A stretch of 64,000 nt of DNA. Source: Nematostella vectensis (lineage: Eukaryota; Cnidaria; Anthozoa; Actiniaria; Edwardsiidae). The stretch is from positions 4,213,681 to 4,277,680 of the forward strand of contig NC_064040.1 of the NCBI RefSeq assembly GCF_932526225.1, written 5' to 3'. Made by a program: the position numbers and the translations under genes. Positions 23,884 through 36,000 of this stretch are shown in pieces. Under the pieces are notes generated by a model that ran no database searches, was not told the DNA's origin, and saw nothing but the letters and a program-made list of their open reading frames with translations. The stretch's first letter is position 1. Every line of letters starts with the position of its first letter.

Positions 23884-24670
23884 TTTCGGTTCCCAATAGA
23901 CGTGCTATTTGTAAACAAAACGATAAAGCATAAGTTAGATCACTCTGGTATGTATCCAAATCCGATAACAAACGTCCCATGGAGATACTGCAAAGGCATA
24001 AAAAAATCTCTATTTGTTTTTTCGGGGGTGTTCCTCCCCCCCCCTGAAAAATTTTGTCTACTTTTTCGGATTTCACCCCCCCCCCCCTCCAAGCAAAATC
24101 TTGGGTATGGGCATGGATGGCGATGCAAGTTTGATAATATGAACGCCTAAATATTCCACTTTCTCTCTTAAAAGCACATGAACCTTTTTTAGATCGCTCA
24201 CATTTCAAAATAGTTTTTTTCTGAGTACAAAAGATATGTACATGCGCAACTGAGCACTGGTGAGCAAACGGCTATAGGCGGCTAAATCAAAGATTTCATA
24301 TGCAGGGACACGACAGAGAACAGGAGAACAAAATGCTAAAGGCGGCAATATATTATAGCTAGGTTACAGTGTGCTGTGCATGATGACGAAATTACCATAC
24401 TACTATAGCAACACGCTAATTCACAAGAGACACAAGCGAGAAAAAGACCCTGATATTTTCTCTTCTTGGAAATATCCCATGCGCACAAGGAAAAAAAGCT
24501 AAATTGACCCTCTCAACAAATTATTTACATTTGGAGAAATAATTTAATATTTTATTAAAATATAAATTTGATATTTTGCCAATGGTTTTTTGGTATTTTA
24601 CTTTTTTTAGAAAATAACCTCATTTCAAGCACTTTTAGTAAAGTTTAGGTTCAAACATTTTTTAGTCCCA
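23884..24670. other. Non-coding stretch with C-rich transposon relic
   Basis: 23985-24120 holds C8-C13 runs and a TTGGGTATGGGCATGGATGG tail, like a decayed short transposon end. The rest is AT-rich with no supported gene. It is the region between the recombinase relic and the AP4S1 3' repeat. Confidence 0.4.
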
Positions 24671-25377
24671 TTCATGGCCTCCCTGTTTACACAGGTTTCC
24701 TGATGCCTGGCTTGCTAGTCAACCTAATTCAGTGACAGTTTACAGGACTCAGTTCTTGTTCGCTTTCTCCCTGTCCCCACAGATATCTCAATGACAGCTG
24801 CCCTTAAAGGGGTGGCAAGAATCTATTCTTCTATTGTTCTTGTGTCCACAGCTATCCTGATACCTAGCTTGCTAGCCGGTCTGGCTCAGTGACGGGTGCC
24901 AGGACTCTGTTTCTGTTTGTTTCTTCAATATGCCTGTTCATGATCCCCCTGTGCCCACAGGTATCCCAATGGCTTGCTTGCTAGCCGGTCTGGCTCAGTG
25001 ATGGGTGCCAGGACTCTGTTTCTGTTTGTTTCTTCAATATGCCTGTTCATGATCCCCCTGTGCCCACAGGTATCCCAATGGCTAGCTTGCTAGCCTGTCT
25101 GGCTCAGTGATGGGTGTCAGGGTCAGGACTCTGTTTCTGTTTGTTTCTTCAATATGCCTGTTCATGATCCCCCTGTGCCCACAGGTATCCCAATGGCTAG
25201 CTTGCTAGCCGGTCTAGCTCAGTGACCGGGGCCAGGACTCTGTTTTTGTTTGTTTCCACAATATGCCTGTTCATGATCCCCCTGTGCCCACAGGTATCCC
25301 AATGGCTAGCTTGCTAGCCGGTCTAGCTCAGTGACCGGGGCCAGGACTCTGTTTTTGTTTGTTTCCACAATATGCCC
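24671..25377. repeat. 109-bp tandem repeat made from the end of the AP4S1 coding sequence
   Basis: About six copies at a period of 109 (one of 115), decaying to the left. Read on the - strand, the unit holds the last ~70 coding bases of AP4S1 (from HIVETNK to the TAG stop) plus ~40 bases of 3' UTR. Only the rightmost copy is joined to the exon, so the other copies lie in the 3' UTR or beyond. Confidence 0.9.
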
Positions 25378-28300
25378 ATTCATAACCATCTCGTCTAGAA
25401 GCATATGAACCTTGTCGATGTTAAACATTATCTAATGTAAGGCAAGTCAAGAAAGTGATGAGATAAAAGCTGTTTGTGTGACGAAACTATGTCATAACAG
25501 TACACCAAAATGATTCATACTCAATGATTCATGTACCTCAATCTATATCAGTTGATGTGTGAATTTTTCCAGGGGCGGCGGAGTGGTCCCATAAATGGGG
25601 GGGGGAAAGTTGGGGGGAGGGGTGGGTGGTGGTTTCAGGGGGGAGAATTGGGTGGTGGCTCTAAATCCTATTTAAAAGAATGCAGGGATTTTAAACTGTT
25701 CAACAAATTTGTTGTCGGTTGCATATATACCGCTTGAAACCTGTTGGTTTAAAAAACGTTAATATTTATCTAAAGAAAAATCCGCTCAATAAAGTGCCCC
25801 CAACTTTCCCCCCTGCCCTCCCCTTCCGCCGCCCCTTTTTTCTTCTGACACCGAAAAAAAAAACTATTGTTTTGCTTTTAGATGTACTTGTGCGCATTCA
25901 TACCAGGCCCGCACCGCTGGACAAAATGTTGCTTTTTGTCAAATATTATGCCATTAATCCAAATAATATAATTGACTGTGCACCCCTCGACCCCCCCTTT
26001 TCAGAAAATCCTGGTATTGCATCTGAATATAAATCATAATTGCATCAGCATAATATACAAAGGATACATCCAGCTCACACTGCAAAACAAAGCAGAATTT
26101 AGTGCAGCCTTAGTGTATGAAGACTACTATATCTAATAACCATTGCACTAAGCAATTATAATCAGTTTATCATTTTAGTCGAGTTTCAATTATAAGATGG
26201 CCAGGGGGTCTCAAGCTATAAAAATGACAGGGGTCCAATAAAAACCAAATATACCAAGTATAAAAGCCTGACCCTGAATTCGAATTCAAAGTCCACTGAA
26301 ATGGAAAAAAATCCAAAATAACTATCAAAATTGTAGTAATGATACTTTATCTTTACTTTACATTGGAAAGTCGGAAATGCTAAACAAGCACTTCCGGGAA
26401 AATTTCTCCGATAAAGATACTGTCTCGATACCATTACTCAAGCGCAGATTCCCCCAGAGGAGGGAGTTCGCAAGTTACTTGCGGGTCTCAAGTCATCAAA
26501 AGCAGCTGGCCCTGATGGTTTCCATCCACGCGTGCTAAAGGAGTGTGCACCGGTGATCTCGCCAATATTAAAACAGATCTTCCAGAAGCCCCTGGACGCC
26601 GGCAACCTGCTCCGGGAGTGGCGTATTGCGAATGTATGCCCTATACACAAGAAAGGCGACAGATCTCTCGCCTCAATCTATCGTCCAATTCCTCTTACTA
26701 GCGTTATTTGCAAGATACTAGAACACATTGTGTGCTCGCACATAAATCGACACCTAGAAGCTCACCAGATCTTGTCTGACCGCCAGCATGCCTTCAGGAA
26801 AAAGCACAGTTGTGTGACACAACTGTGTTTTGTCATAAACGACTGGGCCTCAACCTTGGACCGTGGCTTACAAACCGACGCCTTTGTGTTAGACTTTGCG
26901 AAAGCTTTTGACAGTGTCCCCTACGAACGGCTCAAGTCCAAACTATACAGCTATGGAATCGGTGGCCAAACCTTGAAATGGATTGATGCCTTTTTGTGTG
27001 AGCGGTACCAGCGGGGTGTCAATAGGGCAAAGTCAAGCTGGACGTGGGTTACATCAGGTGTGCCCCAAGGTACTGTCCTTGGCCCAGTCCTGTTTAGCCT
27101 GTTTATAAATGACATACAAGAATCTGTATGGTCCGAGATCAGACTCTTTGCAGACGACTGTATTTGTTACCGCACTATTAGATCACGAGAGGATTGCAAA
27201 GAGCTACAGCGAGACATATCGAGACTCGCGTCCTGGGCTGACCAGTGGTCCATGAGCTTCCAAGCAACCAAGTGTAACATGATCAGCATCTCAAGGAAGA
27301 CCAGAAACAACATCGACCACCTGTACTATCTAGAAGGTGTGGCCCTGGACTTTGTTGAGGAAATAAAGTACCTCGGAGTCACAATAACAAGGGACCTCCG
27401 ATGGAACAGACACGTTGCTGAAACAGTGAGCAAGACAAACAAGATCCTAGGCCTACTTAGGCGGAACCTGCACTTTTGCGACACGAAAGCGAAGGAAACA
27501 GCCTACGTAGGCCTCGTTAGGCTGCTGTTGGAATATGCAAGTACTATCTGGGACCCGCATACCAGCAAGCTCATCATTGAGATCGAGAAAGTCCAGAGGC
27601 GCACAGCACGCTTTGTTACGGCAGACTACTTCTCCTTCAACCCGGCACAATGACGCACCACCTTTCCGAACTGGGTTGGCAGCCATTTGAAGACCGCAGG
27701 TGCACCTCATCATTGGTGCTCCTAAACAGTGGCCTAAATAATGCCTCTATCCTGCCACTCGAAGATCTGAGGAAACCCTCTCGCGCCTTGCCCCGCACTC
27801 AACACTCTGAATTCTATACTATTCCTAACGCTAGAACTGACATATATAAATATAGTTTTTTCCCCCGTGCACTGAGACTGTGGAACAACCTTCCACAGTC
27901 TGTAATTGACATGAGAGGCTGCCCAGAGGCCTTCCACGCTGCGCACTGACATATTGTAAAATAGGTTGTGCAATTTAGTGAAGTGAGTGAAGTGAAGTGA
28001 TCAATGATATCTGATTTAACATCCTTTTAATTACTTGCTTGAATTAGAGAATAGAGATAAATGTATTGTAGGAATGTTGATTGCACAGAAGCGTAAAATA
28101 GAAGTGTGATGAGCAGTTTGTATTCCGGGGAACTGAGTACTTACCACACTCTCAAAATATCTGTCCAAGATTTCCACAAAGTTGTGAATGAATTCCATAA
28201 TACCAAGCTCATTCTGGTAAAATAAAATGCAAATACTAAAATATTTATCTAATCTTCTTAATCCAAGGGCAATTTTGTTTTAAAAAAAGTGGATTTTTTG

Positions 28301-28843
28301 GTTCAATTCAATGCCTGCATAAACCCTTTCCAAAAAAATGTGGGAACCGACCCCCCTCGGCCATAAATAATGAACACTCCCACATATATCAAAAGAATTA
28401 CAGAGAAAACACAATAACCTGAAGTGATTCAGAATTATTTACGGAGCTTCGATGCTAACCTCTGAAAATCTAAAAATGTTAAGCTCACATCAGAGACGGA
28501 TGGCAAAATACAGTAGATGAGAAATGAATCAACATATTCACTGGGTCCCTCACCTCTGTTGAATCGATCCCTATGATAAAATACAAGGATGCGTATCTTC
28601 TGTAGACTGCTTTGAAGTTCTGGTATTCGATGAATGAGCACTGCAGTAGAACAAACGAGTAAAATCTATCCAAATGAGATGTGACAAGATCGACCATGAT
28701 TGTACCTGATTCTCGCTTCGTGCGAGGCACTTTCTTATGATCTCCGCCTCTAAACTGACTCTGTCTTCTATCTTAGTATACTCATAATATTGTGATAATC
28801 TTGTGTGCCCTTGTTTGTTTACTATAAGAATAAATTTCAGCAT
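25306..28843 (-). CDS. AP4S1: AP-4 complex small subunit sigma-1 (5 coding exons)
   Basis: Exons in order: 28843-28706, 28640-28554, 28213-28145, 26079-26068, 25431-25306; all junctions are phase 0, giving 143 aa (human 144). Start [20 protein letters not shown], then [39 protein letters not shown], the 12-nt microexon CELD, and [20 protein letters not shown]. The sigma subunit clasps the AP-4 heterotetramer that sorts cargo at the trans-Golgi network. It resembles AP4S1 more than other sigmas, by the MNGHIVETN ending and the start. The intron around 26080-28144 holds a LINE fragment. The stop lies inside the first copy of the 109-bp repeat, so the last residues (VTELDRLAS) are lineage-specific. 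Confidence 0.93.
25571..25840. mobile_element. Short inverted-repeat element (MITE) in AP4S1 intron
   Basis: GGGGCGGCGGAG...GGGGGAAAGTTGGGGG at 25571-25615 is mirrored as CCCCAACTTTCCCCCC...CCGCCGCCCC at 25797-25840. The ~180-bp interior is AT-rich. No target-site duplication could be fixed with confidence. Confidence 0.6.
26340..27990 (+). mobile_element. 5'-truncated LINE (CR1/L2/jockey-like) reverse transcriptase fragment
   Basis: The frame 26532-27653 encodes reverse-transcriptase blocks: [11 protein letters not shown] (just before it), [44 protein letters not shown], and the catalytic [10 protein letters not shown] one-base shift near 27640 leads into the C-terminal tail ([11 protein letters not shown] ... 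[14 protein letters not shown]) ending at 27949. A further frame break lies near 26430. The end is a GTGAAGTGAGTGAAGTGA short tandem tail with no poly(A), as in CR1/L2-type LINEs. There is no endonuclease domain, so it is a dead 5' truncation inside an AP4S1 intron. Confidence 0.85.
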
Positions 28844-28965
28844 TTTTTTTTCAGGATACAAAAGGTTCAGCCTAAAAAATGGCTTTTGCCCAGGCGTTCC
28901 TCGCAGCAAGCGCAGGCTCTGCCAACTGTTGGCGCCTGGGTCGAGCAACAATTCACAAGTATAAA
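28844..28965. promoter_or_regulatory. Divergent start region, AP4S1 / small RIIa-like gene
   Basis: The AP4S1 ATG (28843, - strand) and the first ATG of the + strand gene (28879) are only 35 bases apart; the second possible + start is at 28966. The 5' UTRs must overlap or be very short, implying a shared or overlapping core promoter. Confidence 0.5.
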
Positions 28966-30963
28966 ATGGCGGATAAACAAGAAAAAACAGAAAGCGCAGA
29001 AAGCGCAGAAAGCGCAGAAAAACAGTCGGAAGAGAAGCGAACAGAGGATTCAGTTCTACCTGTAGACTTGTTTAGTAGACGTTATACCCTAGATGAATGC
29101 AGAGAGATTGGGAAAGGGATGTTAGAAGCTTTGAAAACAGCCATACAACCAGAGGAAGTTGGGTATATTCCCGCACTACAAGAACCGCACGCCAAAGCTT
29201 GGAAATACTTGGAGGAAAGCCATGCCTTGTTACTGATGGAGGTACGTCGGTTATTTAAGAGCAGATAACGGTTCTCCCAAATGATAAAGGGATCCATGTT
29301 AACCCGATCCTCTCAAATTAAACTGTCTTTCTTCTAACACGTAACGAGCATTATCAAAATTTTGGAAACAAGTGAGTTCTGCACTGAATTTTAAAGGACA
29401 TGAAAAAAAAGTCCCTGCCTAGCTAAGGCCATGTTTAAAGAAGTAATAACTTTTTCCAAAAAACATTTGCACTTGCTGAGATGAGGATAATATTTTGATT
29501 GTTTGTCAGTTGTTCACAACAACAAATGAACATCATTTTATAAGGAGTGTCCAGCCATGGTGGTGGTGGGGGGGGGGGGGGGCTGGGTACCGACACACCT
29601 GCTGCTGAGTTGCGCTAATTACTGGTCACCCTTGGGGACCCAGGCCGTCGTGGAGATCGGGCACACAGGGAGAGTGAAAGATGCCCTGGGCAACTGCTCT
29701 GTAAAAGCTATTTCTAAAAAGGATTTCTAATCAAGTTAGTCGCCTGACTTGACCTTGCACCTTTTTCCAATTAGAACCATCACTTATTGACAGAGAGTGT
29801 AAAAAACAGTCTCGTAATTTACATTTCAAGTGGGAAAAGAAAAACTATATGCTAAACATAACAAACAATGTTTTGAAAATTCTGTTGAAAGGCTGATAAT
29901 TCAAGGGTTGAGTCAAGTTTTAAGGATTTTACTTGAACTGTTTATTTAATTAACCTTTGATGTACAAAATCATTCCAATCGAGAAATGGTTTGCATTTAA
30001 AATGAGTCATAGACTAGAAGTACTATGGCATTTCTTTAGTATATTTCGTGTCGCAATGATGCACACAATCGTTCATTTCTAACGAGATAAATAATTTGGA
30101 AGTCGGTGGTCCACTCTTCGATTATCCTATCGATATCAGGGCATTCCCCAATGTATGCAGAAGGCATATTACCTGCTATTTCAGAATGATCAGTTATTGT
30201 GGCCAAGTTTCTACCTGCTCACGCAACCCTTTGCAGAATTCAGGCAAAATCTGATTGTGATGCTTTTAGCTAACAAAGTACTGTAGACTTTGTTATTTAG
30301 CAGTTTAGAGGTGTTTGTGAAGTGTTACTACGCATGAGGTCTATCCGCTTTTCTTATTAAATAAGGAGCGCTCTGATTGGTCCCTAATGAGACCAATCAG
30401 AGGGTGAGTTTGCTGCAGTTTTTAGAAATAGATTTTACAGAGCAGTTGCCCAGGGCATCTTTCACTCCTCTTTCTTTTTTGCTTAATCTCTGTGCGCCGA
30501 TCTCCGCGATGCCCAGGGTCCCCGAGGATGATGACTTGTTAGAAATGTTTTATGCCATGTCTATAAAACATGCAAAGTGATAAAGACAAAGATCAAAATT
30601 ATTTGAATAAAACTATCAAGGTTTCAATAAATCCATAAACGATTTATGCTTGAATATGCTTATTCACTCCTTTGATCCATATGGTTCTTCTGCTGTGCTG
30701 TTGGTGGTGACCACATGACAGGGTTGTTCAACATCAGACACATCATCATGTTCCCTAATCAGTCCTCTGTACAAGCTATGGCCAAATGTTGGGTAAAAAA
30801 TAACCCCCAAAAAAGGAAAAGCTTATTGATATCAAGCAGATATCTCTTTTGTCAGATTCTGATGACGAAGGTGGTGTATGAGCAGCCAAGTGAACCACTA
30901 AAGTTCATGATCGACGAAGTGGAGAAAATGCGAGGAACAGATCTTGCAAAATCAAATCCTTAA
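28879..30963 (+). CDS. Small protein with RIIa/Dpy-30-like dimerisation segment (2 exons)
   Basis: Exon 28879-29241 ends at ATG GAG|GTACGT and joins, in phase 0, exon 30856-30963 (acceptor TCTCTTTTGTCAG), giving 156 aa. A second ATG at 28966 (MADKQEKTESAES) would give 127 aa and may be the true start; the first 29 residues look unlike a conserved N-terminus. After an acidic SAESAE repeat the protein is helical. The end, WKYLEESHALLLMEILMTK then VVYEQPSEPLKFMIDEVEKM, resembles the helix-turn-helix of RIIa/Dpy-30-like domains (YxxPxxPxxFhhxxhE), which often dock ciliary or kinase-anchoring partners. This is a motif-level guess. I do not recognise the gene. Confidence 0.6.
29634..30523. mobile_element. 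890-bp inverted-repeat transposon, GGGGACCC family
   Basis: The left end GGGGACCCAGGCCGTCGTGG and the right end, read in reverse (GGGGACCCTGGGCATCGCGG), match. A longer inverted match (GTGAAAGATGCCCTGGGCAA...CTATTTCTAAAAA) lies inside each end. No transposase frame is present. It sits in the intron of the small RIIa-like gene. G15 at about 29567 lies just outside the element. Confidence 0.75.
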
Positions 30964-33060
30964 CCTAAGTAGACTTTGATGGCACAAGCACTGTTCAAGT
31001 ACAAATTGCCGATTGTATTATTTATTACTTTAACAAAGCTGTAAATGAAGAGTTTTAGCAAGGAGAATTATGAAGAATGTAAACTTTAAAGTGTAATAAT
31101 TTTTAATAGAGTTTATGGTATGTACATGCCTGTAAATAGCTTTTTCATAAAGAGTTTATATAGAGTTCTTTTTAGATATGTTTTTTTAAGAGTACAAAAT
31201 TTGTGTAAATATTCTTAGACAAAATTATGTATCATGTAATTGTTTTCAGCAAAAAAAAAATATATATTGTTCTGCAGCTATACTCGTGTTATTGGACTGC
31301 TTTTTTGGCGCGATTTTTTATTCTCCGATTTCCATTTACGGGGACCCAGGGCGACGCGGAGTTCGCACGTACTCCCGCTTCCGGTCTCCGCGTTAACATT
31401 CTCCCGCTTCCGGTCTCCGCGTGAACGTACTCCCGCTTCCGGTCTCCGCGTTAACGTACTCCCGCTTCCGGTTTCCGCGTTGCCCTGGGTCCCCTAGAAT
31501 GTCGATTTCAGACTATTTGTTTTGCATATGTCGCACAAATGAATACCCTTCCAGTGGTTGCTATTTATTGTTTATGAAAAATGGGCGTGGTACGCTAACC
31601 TTGTCAACTGGTAGCGCGTGACTGGTAGCACGTTGATGAAAAAAGGATAAAGTATAAAAACAACAGGACAAATGTGCCAGTGTTTCTGTCCATACAATTG
31701 AATTATGAGTGAATTCAATAGAACCTCAAGCAGCAAACGGCCAAGCAATCGTGTGCTATGATGATTTTACACTGCGTCCAAAAGATGTTTTAATGAAAAC
31801 ACCACACATAATATTTTAAGCTTTTTAATGATACTAGAGCCAATTCCGCAGACTTCCTGGTACAATATCTTTGTCTCCTCTTGTTGAAAATCGCTCGATT
31901 CCCAGTTAGAATTGATCTTGATTTGTCCTTCCTTGCCAATGTTGTCGTGGGCTCGTATAGTGCTATCATGCTTGACGACTAAACGCGGCGGAATAGGCTG
32001 TCTTGCACCTGCCGTCTGGCAGTTAACACATGCTACGATACTCGCACTAACAGGGTCACCACATGCTGTAGGAACCCCCCCCCCCCCCCTTTCCCCCTAT
32101 GGTTATCGTCATATTTGTTGCTTGAAACAAAATCACACATTTTCCAGATAATTTTCCTTCGAAATTACATGATTATCATGTTATAACTAGAGTCATGACT
32201 AAACAATGGCCTTTGACCTAGTTCGGAAAGTCGGTCGCGACCGTCTTATCCGAAGGCTAGATTATACAGGTGGACCACTCAAGAGGGTAGAACTCTTGAC
32301 CCTTCCATTTGCTCCACAACACAACAAAATCAAACATTTAACAGTCGGCCTCTGTCATGTTGATTCACGGTCGCAGTGGAGGAGCAAGATAAAGAAAATA
32401 CCCTTACCAGAGCGAAATCAAATCGTAAGTCGAATTGAATACTTCTGATAGGGTTTATGGGCTTGGTACCCATATAAAACAGTTTTGATCACGGGTATAA
32501 CGTTAGGGAAAAACTTCATTAAGGAATCCGCGTATTTGACAGCAAGCCGTTCTACAGTACATCGAGTTTTGATAATTCTTTTTTAGTCCGTATAAAGGGT
32601 TTATTTCTTAATTTGCTTCTTTAGAATTAACGATTTTGCCTTATGTCGAAAGATAAAAAGAAGGGCTTATCACCTTGAATAATACCAGGATTCTTCAAAC
32701 TTCTACAGATGAAGATATTCTGTCAAAACCTGAGATTGACTAAAGCGCTTCTCGCGTTTGTATCATTCGTACAAGGGACCTCCAGGGGATAGCCCGCATA
32801 TCATTCGTACAACAGACCTCCGGGAATAGCCCGCATAGCAAACGCAACAAGCTGAAGAAAAGGGAGGTAGAAAATACTTCGCGCACCACGGGAGGGAGAT
32901 AAAACTGATCTCTAGAGATTATAATAGCTACGTTTGGAGCTCTGAAGACTAATTTCGTTAAGATGGCTCGCGAAAAATGCGCCCTAAGCTTATTGTCTTT
33001 TTTGTTTGTTCATCAGATAAACCATAAGTCGTTAGGGGTCACGTGACATCAACCCAAGCC
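30964..33060. other. Intergenic region upstream of the expansin gene
   Basis: It contains the 155-bp element at 31340-31494, a C12 run near 32078, and an 80-residue open frame at 32206-32448 with no recognised domain. A short near-repeat at about 32755-32840 (CATTCGTACAA.GGACCTCC, twice) is also present. No gene is supported. Confidence 0.45.
31340..31494. mobile_element. 155-bp foldback MITE of the GGGGACCC family with internal tandem repeat
   Basis: Ends GGGGACCCAGGGCGACGCGGA and the mirror image TCCGCGTTGCCCTGGGTCCCC. The inside is four copies of a ~28-bp unit with CTCCCGCTTCCGGTCTCCGC. The ends match those of the 890-bp element at 29634-30523, so both belong to one family. Confidence 0.75.
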
Positions 33061-36000
33061 ATGTGCAAGCTCTATGCTTTCGCATTCATTCTCGTCTCCG
33101 CGGTTCTCTTCTTTGAAGTACAGGTACTGTTTAGAAAATTGGCATCATTCATCCTACTTAGGGAAAAACGCAGTGTTAAAAGCTCACCACAAAATAGGTT
33201 TTGAATGATCATCATTTTAATGCAGTTGGGATGGGTTCTTTATAAGTCATTTATAAAGAGCACATTTGCTCAAATACGATAAAAATATCATAAGCACACA
33301 TTAAAGTAAGTGAGACCGTTCAAGCCGACCCAGCACATCTCTTCCCTTTGCACACAAAGGATTTCTAAATTTAAAATAGAATTTAAAAATAAGTTTTTCA
33401 AAATATCCCCAAATGAGAGCCGGTTTGGGGGCGGGGTTCCTGTGTTTTGGATCTTATGAGGGCTGGTATTTTATGGATTGACGGGGTTCCTGTGCTTTCG
33501 ATCTGATGATCTTTATGTATGTTGGGCTGGGTTTTGGGCGTTACCTAGTGTAATGTGCATGAGGCCGGGTATTACATTGATTGGCGGAGATCCTTTGATT
33601 TCCATAGAGCTGGGTGTTGGGCGTTACCTAGTGTAATGTGCATGAGGCCGGGTATTACATTGATTGGCGGAGATCCTGTGATTTCCATAGGGCTGGGTGT
33701 TGGGCGTTACCTAGTGTAATGTGCATGAGGCCGGGTATTATATTGATTGGCGGAGATCCTGTGATTTCCATAGGGCTGGGTGTTGAGCGTTACCTAGTGT
33801 AATGTGCATGAGGCCGGGTATTATATTGATTGGCGGATATCCTGTGATTTCCATAGGGCTGGGTGTTGAGCGTTACCTAGTGTAATGTGCATGAGGCCGG
33901 GTATTATATTGATTGGCGGGGATCCTGTGCTTCCGATCTCATGGCAATTTCTTTTATATAGGGCCGGGTGTTGGGCCGGTTTCGACGGAGTGGCACGGGC
34001 CTTCCTCACGCCCAGGCTGTGTACAGTAGGTATAAGAAGACCTCAAAAGGGGAGGTATGTACGGCTTCACTCGGGAAAGGGGGAGTATGGGGGGAGGGGG
34101 GGGGGGAAGCGCTTCCCTAAGTCGTATTCGCTGATTCGATCTGAACAATAGAATAACTATGAATATGAGTATCAACAATCTTACGAATTTATTGGCCTCA
34201 GCAGTGTCTTTATTGCAACACTTCTCACAGAACAAAAGCTAGTGAGGCTACACTCAAAACGACTACACACTTTTAAGTTTTGAGAGATCATTTAAAAATG
34301 ATCTCTCAATATGGCTACTTTTATGTTTTATAACATTCAAGGCTACGTACTATGGCGAGTACCCAGGGGGCGGCGCATGCTCCCTAGACCCTCTGTCACC
34401 GCTGGCCAGTCAGCCTGGATGGATCAGGGTGGCTGCAGGGTATGAAGATTTCCAGGGAAGTCTTGGGTGTGGCATGTGCCTGGAGATCAAGGGTTCCGGC
34501 AAAGGGTCGGGGTCGGATCCCGTCACCGGGACACTAAAGGGCGTGGTTCATGACTTGTGTGGTGGCTGCAAACAAGGTAAGCTTCTAGGGGCCATAGGTC
34601 TTTATTTCAAATTTATTTTTGCTTAAAAAAATGTTATAAAGATCAGAAAGCGACTAGCAGGACTAGGGCTCCTAAAGCGAAAACAAAATTCTGCCACCAG
34701 CAGCCCGAACAATATTCTATAATATTATAATTTGATGAAGTACGGGGCTGTGTGGGAAGACAACTTTACCATGCATACAGACCCAATAATAAAATTGGTG
34801 TAAAAATGTCTAACTGTTCCTGTCTATTCACCCGCCTTTATGCAACGTTTACCATCCTGCAGGCGAGGTTAGCCAAGAGAAATATACTCTCTCAGCAGAT
34901 CATTCAAAGATTATTTTCATACCACCCCTCATTTCAGCCATTACTAAGCGTCAATATGTCACAGGTGATCTTGACTTGTTCGTTCCCGGTGATGGGCGCT
35001 GGGACATCACCTTCACCGCTATCGATTGCCCCACGGTACCAGGAAACGACGGCAACTTGATGCTGAGGTTCACTGGAAGTGACCCCTGGTACATCAAGCT
35101 GCAGGCCAGGAACACCAGGTATGATGAAGTCCAGGAACACCAGGTATGATGAAGTCCAGGAACACCAGGTATGATGAAGTCCAGGAACACCAGGTATGAT
35201 GAAGTCCAGGAACACCAGGTATGATGAAGGCCAGGAACACCAGGTATGATAAAGTCCAGGAACACCAGGTATGATGAAGGCCAGGAACACCAGGTATGAT
35301 GAAGTCCAGGAAGTCTAGGAATACTACTAAAGGTATGGTATGAAAACCAGGCCAGAAACACCAGGAATGATGTACTATTTAAAACACGAGAAGGAGTGTT
35401 TTTGCGCTTCGCCCTCGGGATTTTATATCCGCGAAAACACGAACTACACGAAAACACGAAAACAGGAACTACAATGGCAGAAACACTAGCTATTTGATGA
35501 CTGGGAAGAAAACAATAGGCGTGGGATGGACAGGAGCATATGGTACACTTTTTTTCTGAAACGATAACTTTTTTTGCTCACACATAAAAGCGCTAGATAA
35601 TTATACAGCAGAACCAGGCGATTTAGCGAAGTAGTGAGAAGGGCATTGGAAAATTTGTTCTTTATATCGAGGGTTTCTTATATCCAGGTTCTGTTCCATA
35701 CGTTTTACTGTAATTTTGGCTGGGCTGAAGGAAGGAAATTGTTCGTTATACCGTGGACTTTATATAGAGGTTCGTTAAATCGAGGTTCCACTGTATATAT
35801 ACCATTACACCTTTGTGCTTTTCGATATCAGAGTCCCCGTTGCTGGAATTGAAGTGGTGAAGAATAACAATATATCGTGTCTACTTCGAGTCGGCGATAA
35901 TTATTTCGTGGGGAAAAGCCAAGGGGTGTTTGATTTTCCCATGAAAGTGAGGCTGACGGCGGTGACGGGGGAGCAAAAGGAGGTTACCATTCCGTCTTTG

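Noticed and set aside
32206-32448. 80-residue + strand frame starting MAFDLVRKVGRD
   Set aside because: No domain, no clear splice partners; could be an exon but unsupported.
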